Positions 26,564 through 35,144 are shown, numbered from the stretch's first letter. The stretch: DNA of 64,000 nt from Phaeobacter sp. HF9A (GCF_011806385.1 NZ_JAATOX010000004.1:21594-85593), one strand, 5' to 3'. Numbers and translations: made by a program. Notes: generated by a model from the letters alone, not told the origin.

Positions 26564-28672
26564 GTGCAGAAACTGCTGACCAAAATCTCGCAACGCAACG
26601 ACGTGATCCTTGCGTTCCTGCTGATCTGCATCGTGTTCATGATGATCCTGCCGCTGCCGACACAACTGGTGGATGTGCTGATCGGCATCAACCTGAGCAT
26701 CTCGGCGATCCTGCTGATGGTCGCGATCTACCTGTCCGAGGTGGTCGCCTTTTCCGCCTTCCCCTCGATCCTGTTGCTGACGACATTGTTCCGCCTGGCG
26801 CTGTCGATCACCACCACGCGGCTCATCCTGTTGCAGGCGGACGCAGGCAAGATCGTGGAAACCTTCGGGAATTTCGTGGTGTCGGGCAACCTGGTCGTCG
26901 GCGCGGTGATCTTCTTGATCCTGACCATCGTGAACTTTCTGGTCATCACCAAAGGCTCCGAGCGCGTGGCAGAGGTTTCGGCGCGCTTCTCGCTTGATGC
27001 CATGCCGGGCAAGCAGATGTCGATCGACAGCGACATGCGGGCCGGCATGATCGACATGCAGGACGCCAAGGCCCGGCGCAACAAGCTGGAGAAGGAGAGC
27101 CAGCTTTACGGCGCGATGGACGGGGCGATGAAATTCGTCAAGGGCGACGCCATCGCCGGTCTGATCATCATTTTCGTCAATATCATCGGCGGGGTGGCCG
27201 TTGGCACGACCCAGCACGGCATGAGCGCAAGCGAGGCGGTCGGGGTCTATGCGATCCTGACCATCGGCGATGGTCTGGTCAGTCAGATCCCGGCCTTGTT
27301 CATCTCGATCACCGCTGGCTTCATCGTTACCCGCGTTGCCTCCGATGACAATGAAAACCTCGGCACCGACATCGGCCGCCAGCTGATGAACGAGCCCAAG
27401 GCGCTTATGATCGCGTCCGGCATCCTGCTCGGTTTTGCCGCCATTCCCGGCTTTCCGACGGTGGTGTTTCTGTGTCTCGCCGCGATAACCGGTTTTGGCA
27501 GCGTGCTGATCACCAAGGGCCGCAAAAAGCTGGCCGATATGGAGACCAGCCAATTCATGCCCGCATTGGCGCCGGCCAATCAGCCCGACAAATTGCCAAC
27601 CCTGCCAAAGGAGACGCGGGCCGAACCCTTTGAGAAGGTCGAGCCGGTAACCTTTGCGCTCACCGTGCCGCTGATCGTCGATATCTCCTCCTCGGTGCGC
27701 AACTACATTGAACCGCGTCGCCTGGACACCGAGGTCGCAAAGGTGCGGCGGGCGCTCTACTTCGACCTCGGCGTGCCCTTCCCGGGGGTCAATCTGCGTT
27801 TGAACGACACGCTGGACGAGGACGAATACCGGATTCTGGTCAATGAAATCCCGGTTGCCGTCGGACGGTCGCGCCCCGGTTTCATGATCGTGCGGGAAAC
27901 GCCCGCGAACCTTGAAATGTTCAACATCCCCTTCGAGAAGGGCGACGATTTCCTGCCGAATATGCCGAGCCTCTGGGTGGCGGCCAAACACGAACCGCTG
28001 CTGCGCAAGGCTGACATCCAGACCCTGACCCTGCCGGCGATCCTGACCTATCACCTGGCGCATGTGCTGAAATCCCACGCCGGCGAATTCATCGGGGTGC
28101 AGGAAACCATGTATCTGATGAGCGAGATGGAGAAGAACTTTGCCGAGCTGGTCCGCGAGGCCAATCGGACATTACCGGTGATCACCATCGCCGATGTGTT
28201 GCAGCGCCTGGTGATGGAAGAGATCTCGATCCGGGACATGCGCACCATCCTGGAGGCCCTGGTCGAATGGGGTCAGCGCGAAAAAGACCCGATCCTGTTG
28301 ACCGAACATGTGCGCTCCGCCCTGAGCCGCTACATCACCCATAAATTTGCCGGCGGGCAGAGCGTGATCTCGGCCTATCTGTTGTCCAAGAAAATCGAGG
28401 ATGAGGTCCGCGGCGCCGTGCGCCAGACCTCGGGCGCCTCCTATCTGACCCTTTCGCCGGACACCCACAAGAAACTGGTGGCCGCGCTGCGCAAGACCGT
28501 CGGCGATCTCAATCGCCATACGCTGAAGCCGGTGGTGCTGACGCCGATGGATATCCGGCGCTTCATGCGCAAGATCGTCGAACGGGAGTTTCCCGATCTC
28601 GCCGTGCTGTCCTTTCAGGAGCTCAGCCCGCAGGTCAATATCCAGCCTTTGGAACGGATAGAGATGTCCTGA
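26564..28672 (+). CDS. sctV: T3SS export gate protein SctV (YscV/FlhA)
   Basis: A 702-residue protein starting with GTG at 26564 behind AAGGA. The N-terminal ~320 residues hold about eight membrane helices and the signature AVVFSAFPSILLLTTLFRLALSITTTRLIL-like run (visible as AFPSILLLTTLFRLALSITT) and RFSLDAMPGKQMSIDSD; the cytoplasmic C-terminal domain (from about 360) forms the nonameric ring that receives chaperone-substrate complexes. In the flagellar homologue this protein uses the proton motive force. The next gene starts 2 bases after the stop, so sctV and the channel-like module are co-transcribed. Confidence 0.98.
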   Translation: MQKLLTKISQRNDVILAFLLICIVFMMILPLPTQLVDVLIGINLSISAILLMVAIYLSEVVAFSAFPSILLLTTLFRLALSITTTRLILLQADAGKIVETFGNFVVSGNLVVGAVIFLILTIVNFLVITKGSERVAEVSARFSLDAMPGKQMSIDSDMRAGMIDMQDAKARRNKLEKESQLYGAMDGAMKFVKGDAIAGLIIIFVNIIGGVAVGTTQHGMSASEAVGVYAILTIGDGLVSQIPALFISITAGFIVTRVASDDNENLGTDIGRQLMNEPKALMIASGILLGFAAIPGFPTVVFLCLAAITGFGSVLITKGRKKLADMETSQFMPALAPANQPDKLPTLPKETRAEPFEKVEPVTFALTVPLIVDISSSVRNYIEPRRLDTEVAKVRRALYFDLGVPFPGVNLRLNDTLDEDEYRILVNEIPVAVGRSRPGFMIVRETPANLEMFNIPFEKGDDFLPNMPSLWVAAKHEPLLRKADIQTLTLPAILTYHLAHVLKSHAGEFIGVQETMYLMSEMEKNFAELVREANRTLPVITIADVLQRLVMEEISIRDMRTILEALVEWGQREKDPILLTEHVRSALSRYITHKFAGGQSVISAYLLSKKIEDEVRGAVRQTSGASYLTLSPDTHKKLVAALRKTVGDLNRHTLKPVVLTPMDIRRFMRKIVEREFPDLAVLSFQELSPQVNIQPLERIEMS

Positions 28673-28673
28673 G

Positions 28674-29456
28674 ATGACAGATCACCCCGCCCGCGCCGAC
28701 ATATATCTGAGCTTTGGGTTTTCCGCGCTGGCGCTGTTGTTTTACGGGCTGGGGCGCGGGATGGTGCCAGCCCCGCTGCGCACCGCCTGCGACCTGCTGG
28801 CAGGTCTGGCGTTGATCGCGGAACTGGCCCGGCTTTTCTGGCAGCCCGGCCTGCACTGGCTGACGGCTCATCTGGTCCCGGCCCTGGCCTTCGTGGCCAC
28901 ATTGGGCGGGCTCCTGGGGCAGATCGGCAGCGATGGCGCGGGGCTGGACCGGCTGCAAGCCTGGCCGCTGGTGCTGCTCTGTCTGGCCGTCTGGTTGCCG
29001 CGCATGACGGCGCAGGCACCGCGCCCGGTCGATGGGCTTGTGCTTGGGGGCGCGCTTGTTCTGATGCTTGCAACCGCGCTCAGCCTGAGTGCGGCGGCCC
29101 TGCTGCCCTATCTGTTGCAGACCCCGGTGCATCTCTGCCTTTGGCTGGCGTTTCTGTCCTCGCTGGCGCTGACCCTCGCGGCCGCCACCGGCCCACTGCC
29201 CCCATCTACTGCCCGCTTTGCCGCTGGTCTGGCCGGGCTGTTGCCGCTCCTTGGGTTCTTCGGGACGATTTTCGGCCTCATGGGCGCGCTGGAGGCCCTG
29301 CCCGAAATCTTTGCCCAGGGCGGGCCGCAGGACGCGGCCCTTGCACCGATGCTGCGCGGTCTGGGCAACGCCTTTGAGACCACATTGATCGGGCTTGGCG
29401 GCGCCATGGTGTTGACCCTAACCGCAAGTTTGCTGCCCGATGCCCCGCAGGAGTGA
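28674..29456 (+). CDS. MotA/TolQ/ExbB-type proton-channel-like membrane protein linked to the T3SS
   Basis: A 260-residue, very hydrophobic protein with about seven or eight predicted helices. The last two fit the MotA/TolQ/ExbB channel signature (PF01618-like): LPLLGFFGTIFGLMGAL (190-206) and, 25 residues later, GNAFETTLIGLGGAMVL (231-247), corresponding to the LPLLGLLGTVxGL and GEALxTTaxGLLxAI elements, with the pore threonines T198 and T236/T237 conserved. The ExbB pore glutamate position appears to be Asn232. The first six helices are extra compared with ExbB. It starts 2 bases after sctV and its end overlaps the next ExbD-like gene. A proton-driven stator or motor-like accessory of the export gate is inferred; no T3SS with such a part is known to me. 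Confidence 0.7.
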   Translation: MTDHPARADIYLSFGFSALALLFYGLGRGMVPAPLRTACDLLAGLALIAELARLFWQPGLHWLTAHLVPALAFVATLGGLLGQIGSDGAGLDRLQAWPLVLLCLAVWLPRMTAQAPRPVDGLVLGGALVLMLATALSLSAAALLPYLLQTPVHLCLWLAFLSSLALTLAAATGPLPPSTARFAAGLAGLLPLLGFFGTIFGLMGALEALPEIFAQGGPQDAALAPMLRGLGNAFETTLIGLGGAMVLTLTASLLPDAPQE

Positions 29457-29832
29457 CACATTGATCACCGGCCTTGTCGGGGCGGATGTCATGCTTGCCA
29501 TGGCGGCGATACTGCTGGTGGTGATGTCCCTCATGCAGACCGAAACCACCAGATCAGAGCGCGATCCCGCCGCCCAGTGGATCGCCATGCGGGACGGGCT
29601 GTGGCTATCGCCGCACAGCCATCTGCCGCTTGAAACCCTGACCACCGCCACATTGCCGCTGCCCGCCTCAATGCCGGTCACCCTCATCGTCACACCCGAT
29701 GGCCTCGACGCCGCCTTTTTGACCGAGTCCCGCCTGGCACAGCTTGGCGCGCAGGAGATCACCCTGATCCGGCGCAGCCGGGCCTGTCAGCCGATCACCC
29801 TGGCCGATCAGCGCCTGTCATGCGCGCCCTGA
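29440..29832 (+). CDS. ExbD/TolR-like protein of the T3SS channel module
   Basis: A 130-residue protein with one N-terminal membrane helix, GADVMLAMAAILLVVMSLM, carrying an aspartate (D16) at its start, like the DVMLVLLIIFMV helix of ExbD where that Asp carries protons. A soluble domain of about 95 residues follows on the periplasmic side (MPVTLIVTPDGLDAAFLT, AQEITLIRRSRACQP), strand-rich as in ExbD/TolR. The frame overlaps the channel gene by 17 bases. TTG at 29461 (8 bases after GGAG) is an alternative start with a better ribosome site and keeps the Asp. The next gene overlaps its end by 13 bases. Confidence 0.62.
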   Translation: MPRRSDTLITGLVGADVMLAMAAILLVVMSLMQTETTRSERDPAAQWIAMRDGLWLSPHSHLPLETLTTATLPLPASMPVTLIVTPDGLDAAFLTESRLAQLGAQEITLIRRSRACQPITLADQRLSCAP

Positions 29833-30464
29833 CCTCGCCCAGGCCACCCTGGCGCTGGTTGCCGGACATGGCTGCCAATGTTCTGGTTGTGGCCATCGTG
29901 GCGCTGACCCTAGTCGCCGTCCTGCCCCGCCCCCAACAAAGCACCGGTCACAGCCAGCCGCCACAAGGCCCCGACGCCTTGGTCGATGCGCTTTGGCTGC
30001 GGCTCCATCCGGGCACGGCCGCGATCTATGATCTGGATGACAGCGGGCTGCACCTTGTGTCCTCTGCGACGGACGCACGGCAAGCTGCGCTCCTGTTCGT
30101 CTTGTCGCAGCGCCACTATGATCAAGTGCCCGCGCGCCTGCGCCAGACCGGCGCCACCTGGATCGAAATCACCGTTCCAGAGGGGCTGGGCACCCAAAAG
30201 GGATGGCGGGCAGGGTTTCTCGCACTGGGAACGGGCGCCGTTTCACGGGCGGATTTCACGCTCCGTCTTGCGGATTTGCTGCAACAGGGCGCGGGACCGA
30301 CCACCGCCCAGGCGCTGCGACTGCCACCGGCATCAACAGATCAGCGCCTGTTGCCGCGGGTGCAGATCCTTTTGGCGCGGCTTGGCAACGGGGTCGGGTT
30401 CCTGATCGGTCTTGGCGCCCTGATGGTCCTGCATCGCAGACTGAAACGGCGCAGCGCAGGCTAA
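29820..30464 (+). CDS. Second ExbD/MotB-like protein of the T3SS channel module
   Basis: A 214-residue protein with an N-terminal helix LPDMAANVLVVAIVALTLVAVLP (about 14-36) that has a Pro-Asp pair at its start (D16), similar to the PDxxANxLxxF start of MotB/TolR-like partners. About 150 soluble residues follow (GLHLVSSATDARQAALLFVLSQRHYDQVPARL), then a C-terminal hydrophobic stretch (GNGVGFLIGLGALMVLHRRL) that may be a second membrane helix, unusual for the family. It overlaps the previous gene by 13 bases and converges with the 30461 gene (4-base overlap of stops). The pairing of one channel subunit with two Asp-bearing partners recalls ExbB-ExbD-TolR or ZorA-ZorB type pairs. Confidence 0.55.
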   Translation: MRALTSPRPPWRWLPDMAANVLVVAIVALTLVAVLPRPQQSTGHSQPPQGPDALVDALWLRLHPGTAAIYDLDDSGLHLVSSATDARQAALLFVLSQRHYDQVPARLRQTGATWIEITVPEGLGTQKGWRAGFLALGTGAVSRADFTLRLADLLQQGAGPTTAQALRLPPASTDQRLLPRVQILLARLGNGVGFLIGLGALMVLHRRLKRRSAG

Positions 30465-31090
30465 AGCCGATAGCGCCGCCGCCGCGAGCCGGGCCCCTTT
30501 GGCGATGGCGTCGCCAAGGCGAGCTCCTCGGCGACCCGCCGCCCCGCTTCGGTCAGATCCAGCGCCTCCCTGACCGCCTGCGCCACCGTGCCAAGCGCCT
30601 GCATCAAGGCGCGGAACACATCCTCGGCCTCCGCCGGATCAAGCTGCTCAAGGTCCCGCAACAGTTTGCGAAGCCGCGTCAGGGCCTGCCGATAGGGGGC
30701 CATCAGGCTGGCCACATATTGCGCTCGCTCTTCTTCGCTTGCCTCCGCCTGCACAGGCTTCACAGGCAAAGCCACCTCGCCGCCGCGCACCATACTGTCG
30801 GCAAAGGGCCAGCCGGGGATCATGGCCGCATTCAGCACCACGAGGGTTTCGATGAAATCGGTCGCGCTCGACACGCCAAGGCTCGACCAGTCCACCGGCG
30901 GGACAAGCTCGGCGAGGCTCAGGGCCGGGTCGGGCGGCGCGGGCTCCATGGCCTCCAGTCGCTGCGCAACCAGATCGGACAGCCCGTCGGCGATCTCGTC
31001 TGCCTCGATGTCCGCCTCGGCGTCCAGACGGTCGATCTCGATCTGTAGGACCGCCTGCAACAGATCAGAGATGCCGCCCGCCGCGCTCAT
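30461..31090 (-). CDS. Helical T3SS-cluster protein of unknown function
   Basis: A 209-residue acidic, helical protein (ISDLLQAVLQIEIDRLDAEADIEADEIADGLSDLVAQ). No signal peptide or membrane helix; a basic tail ends it (GPGSRRRRYRL). The N-terminal 45 residues could form a coiled coil. It is the last gene of the translocator operon and its start overlaps the SycD-like gene by 4 bases. I recognise no domain. Context suggests a chaperone-like or regulatory T3SS component. Confidence 0.6.
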   Translation of the reverse strand: MSAAGGISDLLQAVLQIEIDRLDAEADIEADEIADGLSDLVAQRLEAMEPAPPDPALSLAELVPPVDWSSLGVSSATDFIETLVVLNAAMIPGWPFADSMVRGGEVALPVKPVQAEASEEERAQYVASLMAPYRQALTRLRKLLRDLEQLDPAEAEDVFRALMQALGTVAQAVREALDLTEAGRRVAEELALATPSPKGPGSRRRRYRL

Positions 31091-31647
31091 CTGCGACCTT
31101 TGGCCTGGCTTTGCTGTTGGGCCTCTATCGCAAGCGCGAGTTTTCGCATCTCCGGGATCAGCCGGAGCCGCGCGGCGGTTTCCGGCAGCGCGACAAAGCG
31201 GTTCAGATAGCCCTGCGCCACCGACCAGTTCCGCAGCTGACAGGTCAGCTCTGTCAGGTGAAACAACACGGCAGGATCGTCCGGGGCGATCGCCTCGGCC
31301 TTGAGAAAGGCGGATTGCGCGGTCTCATACTCCTGAAGGCGGCGCAAACAAATCCCCAACCCCAGCCAATGATCGCGTATCTCAGGCGCAATCAAGGTCA
31401 GGGCCAGAAACAGGCTCTGCGCGGTGCCGACATCGCCGGCGTTAAAACGCGCAAAGGCCATCGCATAGAGCAGGTCGGTGACCTCTTTCGGCAGATGCAG
31501 CGCCTCAAGCAGGCTCTGCCCCTCGGCCAGGGCATCAAACACCTGGTCAAAGGCAAAACCGGTCTGCCCGGCCAGCTCGGCCAGCGCCTGACGCATCGCG
31601 TCCTTCTCCGCCGGGTTCAGCCCCCTTGTCAGGTCGAGATCAGTCAT
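31087..31647 (-). CDS. SycD/LcrH/IpgC-type translocator chaperone 1
   Basis: A 186-residue protein from the ATG at 31647 (MTDLDLTRGLNPAEKDAM). Three tandem TPR motifs follow: LLYAMAFARFNAGDVGTAQSLFLALTLIAPEIRDHWLGLGICLRRLQEYETAQSAFLKAEAIAPDDPAVLFHLTEL, closely matching the SycD pattern (LYSLAFNQYQSGKYEDA; FLGLGACRQ; FHAAECLL). Class II chaperones hold the hydrophobic translocators before export. A second SycD-type gene lies at 34532, so the cluster has two, perhaps one each for SctB and SctE. Confidence 0.82.
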   Translation of the reverse strand: MTDLDLTRGLNPAEKDAMRQALAELAGQTGFAFDQVFDALAEGQSLLEALHLPKEVTDLLYAMAFARFNAGDVGTAQSLFLALTLIAPEIRDHWLGLGICLRRLQEYETAQSAFLKAEAIAPDDPAVLFHLTELTCQLRNWSVAQGYLNRFVALPETAARLRLIPEMRKLALAIEAQQQSQAKGRR

Positions 31648-32083
31648 GATCCTCCGCCAAGGCCGCAAGACAGCCCTCCGCCAGGGTCGCGATACGGGCC
31701 TGCGCCTTGTCGTCGGGCAGCGCCCGCGCACAGCTCAGCGCCTCGGCAAAATCCTCTCTTGCGGCGGCCCTGTCCTCCAGGGCCAGACAGGCGCGACCGG
31801 ATAGCAGATAGCCATCGGCACCTTTGGCATCAAACGCGATGGCGGCACTCGCGGCCTGAAGCGCCAGGGCAGGTTGATCGGCCAGCAGCGCCGCTTCGGC
31901 CAGGCCGATCTGGAAATCGCGGTTGTCTGGGCAGGCCAGAACAAGCTGCGCAAAAAGCCGCATCGCCTCTTCCGCCTGCCCCGATCCCAGTTTCTGCGCC
32001 GCCTTGCGGGCAATGGGCAAAAGATCGGTGCTGGACAGGCCAAAACGGGCGGCAAGCCCGGTGGCAGCAGTTTCGTTCGACAT
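31640..32083 (-). CDS. TPR-repeat T3SS protein
   Basis: A 147-residue protein from the ATG at 32083 (MSNETAATGLAARFGL), overlapping the next gene by 8 bases. At least two TPR units are visible: RLFAQLVLACPDNRDFQIGLAEAALLADQPALALQAASAAIAFDAKGADGYLLSGRACLAL. It lacks the N-terminal features of SycD chaperones and is shorter. It may act with the SycD-type chaperone or the pilotin/needle chaperone set; not assignable further. Confidence 0.65.
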   Translation of the reverse strand: MSNETAATGLAARFGLSSTDLLPIARKAAQKLGSGQAEEAMRLFAQLVLACPDNRDFQIGLAEAALLADQPALALQAASAAIAFDAKGADGYLLSGRACLALEDRAAAREDFAEALSCARALPDDKAQARIATLAEGCLAALAEDHD

Positions 32084-32122
32084 ATCGGGTATTCCGTAGC
32101 AAGTGAGTTCGGCGCAGATCAA

Positions 32123-32656
32123 TCAGGGCTGGAAGATGACCATCTCGCCAGGGTCGGACGCGTCGCTTTGCGGCGCCAAAGCCGGTTCGACCCTGGCGCC
32201 GGATGATGTGATGACGTCACCGGCATAGCTGCGCCATTGCATGAGATCACGCAGCGCATCGACGGCCTCGCCCGCATCGCGGATTGCGATCTCCGCCGAG
32301 ACCGGTTCGGGCGCATGATCTGGCCGCGACAGCGCCTGAAGCCGCGCGCCATCCCGGCCCGCCGGAAAGACGAGCACGGCGCGATTGAAGGCGGCCAGCC
32401 CGAGCGACAGCTCCAGCAGGCGTGACAATTGCTGTTCGCACAGATGCGGATCCTCGCCGAGCTGGCCAATCACCGCCCGCAGCCGCAGCCCCATTCCGTC
32501 CGGTGTGCGTTCGATTTCGACAGGCGTGTCCTCAAGCTCGAACGTGTAGAGATCCCCGATCACCTCAAGCGGCGCCGGCAAGCCAAGCACCCGCCAGATG
32601 CGCGCCACCGCGTCCGAAACCTGGGGGCCGGCGGAGAGGCTGGAACGATCCTGCAT
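32123..32656 (-). CDS. T3SS chaperone, CesT-like
   Basis: A 177-residue protein placed one base after the sctB gene. The N-terminal half has the alternating strands and helices of class I chaperones (EVIGDLYTFELEDTPVEIERTPDGMGLRLRAVIGQL; QLSRLLELSLGLAAFNRAVLVF). The C-terminal 70 residues are extra and acidic. It may handle a translocator or an effector; family-level inference. Confidence 0.55.
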   Translation of the reverse strand: MQDRSSLSAGPQVSDAVARIWRVLGLPAPLEVIGDLYTFELEDTPVEIERTPDGMGLRLRAVIGQLGEDPHLCEQQLSRLLELSLGLAAFNRAVLVFPAGRDGARLQALSRPDHAPEPVSAEIAIRDAGEAVDALRDLMQWRSYAGDVITSSGARVEPALAPQSDASDPGEMVIFQP

Positions 32657-32657
32657 C

Positions 32658-33512
32658 TCAGACCCGCGTGGTCATGGCCATCCGGTCGACTTCGGATTGC
32701 TGCATGTCCTTGAGGAACTGGATGATCGAGCGCACGAGTTCCTTGAAATCGTCCATCACGGTCTTTGCAAGATCGGCATTGGATTGCTCGGTCTGGGATT
32801 TTGCGGCCAGTTCCTGCCCGTCCGCTTCGACGTTCTTTGTGATCATGCCGCCGGTGGCTTCGCCCGAGGTATTGCTCAATCCGATCATGCCCGACACCGA
32901 TTGCGACTTGGCCGCGACGGTCTGGGCCTTGGTGTTCAGCGCGGTCGCGGCCTCTGCGGTTCCGTTGGCGCCGGTCTCGGCGGCGTCGGCGGCGATTTTG
33001 CCGGCCTTGGCCGCCCCGGCAAAGGACACCCCGGCAGAGGCGGCAGAGGCCGCAACCGACACGACCGAGACAACCAGCTGAGTCACCGCGGACGTGCGCA
33101 TGGTCTCCGCCTGCCCTTCAAGGTCGGAACGCGCCTGATCGCGTGCGTTCATCCGTTGATCCAGCGCATTCTGGCGCCCCATGGCGGCGAATTCGATCAA
33201 CAGGGCGCCCAAATCCTTCGAGGCACCCATTTCGCCCAGAATACCGTTCAGAACCTCCATCGGGTCGGCGCCGGAGCTGATCATTTGCTCGATGGCGGAT
33301 TGCAACCGGCCAAGGCTCTCGCCGAGATCGAAATTCTCCGGCGTGTCAAAAGCCGCGCCCGTGCCTTGCGCCGCCTCGAACTGCGGCAGGATCGGCGCGG
33401 AGCCGCTGCCGCCTATCGTACCAAGACCGGTGCCCTGGGCGCCCTCGGCCTCCTGGGTTTGCGGGCTCTGGATGACCGTGCTGCCGGTTGTCGTGATGGA
33501 TGAAATAGCCAT
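32658..33512 (-). CDS. sctB: Minor T3SS translocator SctB (YopD/SseD-like)
   Basis: A 284-residue protein. It has a single hydrophobic region (AVTQLVVSVVSVAASAASAGVSFAGAA, about residues 148-174), a coiled-coil-like C-terminus (DLAKTVMDDFKELVRSIIQFLKDMQQSEVDRM) and no signal peptide, the layout of minor pore-forming translocators. ATG at 33512 is preceded by AAAGGAT. Encoded 22 bases after sctE in an operon with two SycD-type chaperones. It would insert into the host membrane with SctE. Confidence 0.75.
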   Translation of the reverse strand: MAISSITTTGSTVIQSPQTQEAEGAQGTGLGTIGGSGSAPILPQFEAAQGTGAAFDTPENFDLGESLGRLQSAIEQMISSGADPMEVLNGILGEMGASKDLGALLIEFAAMGRQNALDQRMNARDQARSDLEGQAETMRTSAVTQLVVSVVSVAASAASAGVSFAGAAKAGKIAADAAETGANGTAEAATALNTKAQTVAAKSQSVSGMIGLSNTSGEATGGMITKNVEADGQELAAKSQTEQSNADLAKTVMDDFKELVRSIIQFLKDMQQSEVDRMAMTTRV

Positions 33513-33534
33513 TTCGGGATCCTTTCAAATACGC

Positions 33535-34542
33535 CTATCCGGCAAAGCGGGTTCTTGACAGGCTGTCGCCGGTGTCACGTTGCAGGGAGGTGATGCTGTC
33601 CAGAAGCGCGTTGAACTGCTCGTTGGATTTCGCAACAAATTCCATCACCTGATCAATAAGGTCGTCGCCCTGTTGCATGGCCGCCTGGGTCTCCTGGGTC
33701 TGGGCCCGCATCTCGGTGGCGTCGGATTTGATCGCATTCGCCACGAGGTTGACCGTGCTGGTGGCCACCGCCGAGGTCCCCGCCACGGCGGCATTCACCG
33801 CATTGACCAGCGTGATGGCCGAGGCGATCGCCGCCGGGGCCGCCGCCCCGCCCGAGAGCGCCGCGCCCACGACCGAAGAGGCAAGCGCCCCGACCGCCAG
33901 CGTGATATTCGCCGCCATATCCAGCGCTGCGGCCGTGTCGCGGTCCACGCCCATCGCCTCCAGGACCGTACCGCTCAGGCCCATGCCGCTGTCCGATGCG
34001 CCGGCCACCATTCCGTTGATCGCGCTGGCGGCCATGAATATGCCGCCAACCACCATGGCGCCGCCCAGAACCTGTAGCCCGGGCACGGCGGCGACAACGG
34101 TGCCAACCGCAATCATTGCAGCCGCGCCAACGGCGGCGGCGATCGAGCCGACGATCGAACTCACGCGGCCGGTATCATGGGCGACTTCGGCATCGTCCAT
34201 CTTGCCTTGCGCGGAGTCCAGCTTCTCGCGGTTTTCCTGAATTTGCTGGCGCTTGGCTTCCTGTTCGTTGCTCAGCCGATCAAGGTCGGCCTCGCCTTTG
34301 GCGTCCTGCATCTTTTGGGCGATTTCAGCGAGCCGCGATTCAAAATCGGTGCCCAGATCGGTGGGCGCAAAGGCGGCCAGCCCTTCCAGCATGCTGGCAT
34401 AGCTGGGCCGTTGGGCGCTGTCGGCGTCCGGCACCGGCCCCGAGGCCGCGGCAGAGCCGGTCGATTTCGCGCCTGACTTCTTGCTGTCGTCCTGCTGTGT
34501 GGTGATCTGTGCCGTCAGACCTGCCTGTGTCTCAATCCGCAT
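33535..34542 (-). CDS. sctE: Major T3SS translocator SctE (SseC/YopB/IpaB-like)
   Basis: A 335-residue protein. An N-terminal coiled-coil region (FESRLAEIAQKMQDAKGEADLDRLSNEQEAKRQQIQENREKL) precedes two hydrophobic regions (SIAAAVGAAAMIAVGTVVAAVPGLQVLGGAMVVGGIF and ALASSVVGAALSGGAAAPAAIASAITLVNAVNAAV) and a C-terminal helix, the organisation of SseC/IpaB translocators. The SycD-type chaperone gene directly upstream overlaps its start by 11 bases, the usual chaperone-translocator pairing. Confidence 0.85.
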   Translation of the reverse strand: MRIETQAGLTAQITTQQDDSKKSGAKSTGSAAASGPVPDADSAQRPSYASMLEGLAAFAPTDLGTDFESRLAEIAQKMQDAKGEADLDRLSNEQEAKRQQIQENREKLDSAQGKMDDAEVAHDTGRVSSIVGSIAAAVGAAAMIAVGTVVAAVPGLQVLGGAMVVGGIFMAASAINGMVAGASDSGMGLSGTVLEAMGVDRDTAAALDMAANITLAVGALASSVVGAALSGGAAAPAAIASAITLVNAVNAAVAGTSAVATSTVNLVANAIKSDATEMRAQTQETQAAMQQGDDLIDQVMEFVAKSNEQFNALLDSITSLQRDTGDSLSRTRFAG

Positions 34543-35110
34543 CCTGCTCGCCCGCCTTCCTGTCTAGCAATGCAATCCGTCCCTCGGCAGAAGCGCGCGA
34601 GGTCTGCGTGCCATGCCCTTTTTCCGCCTCCGCCAGCGCCAGCCGGAACGCATCCAGCGCCGCCTCGCGGTCGCCTTCGGCCAGCAAACATTCCCCCAGC
34701 CGCATCAGCCCCTCGGGGTTGGTGGCATCCAGCGCCACAAAGGTGGCAAAGGCATCGCGCGCCGCGCGCGCATCGCCCTGTTGCTGAAGACAGGCGCCGA
34801 GGCAGTAGTGATTGCGCCCTTCCAGCGGATCAATCAGCACCAGATGCGTAAAGATCACCCGCGCCCGTTCAAAATGAGCCTGGGTCAAAAGCCCGTAGCC
34901 ATAGCCGTAAAGCACATCGAGATCGTCGCGGCTCAGCCCCTGGATCTGCGCCAGGGTGCGCCCCTCTTTCAGACCCTGGAACACGGGGTTCTCCGCCATT
35001 CCCGACTCTGTCTCGAAGGTCTCGACCGCGGCAATGATCGCCTCCACCGTCGCGCGATGTTCAGGCGCGTTGAGCGCGGTTACAAACGTGTCTGCATCAA
35101 ACTGGGTCAT
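34532..35110 (-). CDS. SycD/LcrH/IpgC-type translocator chaperone 2
   Basis: A 192-residue protein with three TPR units: LDVLYGYGYGLLTQAHFERARVIFTHLVLIDPLEGRNHYCLGACLQQQGDARAARDAFATFVALDATNPEGLMRLGECLLAEGD, close to the SycD/LcrH pattern; the NHYCLGACLQ and LGECLLAEGD stretches align well. First gene of the minus-strand translocator operon; a candidate operator (35145) is centred 41 bases before its ATG. Most likely holds SctE. Confidence 0.85.
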   Translation of the reverse strand: MTQFDADTFVTALNAPEHRATVEAIIAAVETFETESGMAENPVFQGLKEGRTLAQIQGLSRDDLDVLYGYGYGLLTQAHFERARVIFTHLVLIDPLEGRNHYCLGACLQQQGDARAARDAFATFVALDATNPEGLMRLGECLLAEGDREAALDAFRLALAEAEKGHGTQTSRASAEGRIALLDRKAGEQDAD

Positions 35111-35144
35111 GGCGCTACTCTACTGCCCCTTCCGGGCGGGGCGG

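Noticed and set aside
26549..28078. A 509-codon minus-strand frame opposite sctV
   Set aside because: His/Asp/Gln-rich mirror of a membrane protein gene; sctV is certain on the plus strand.
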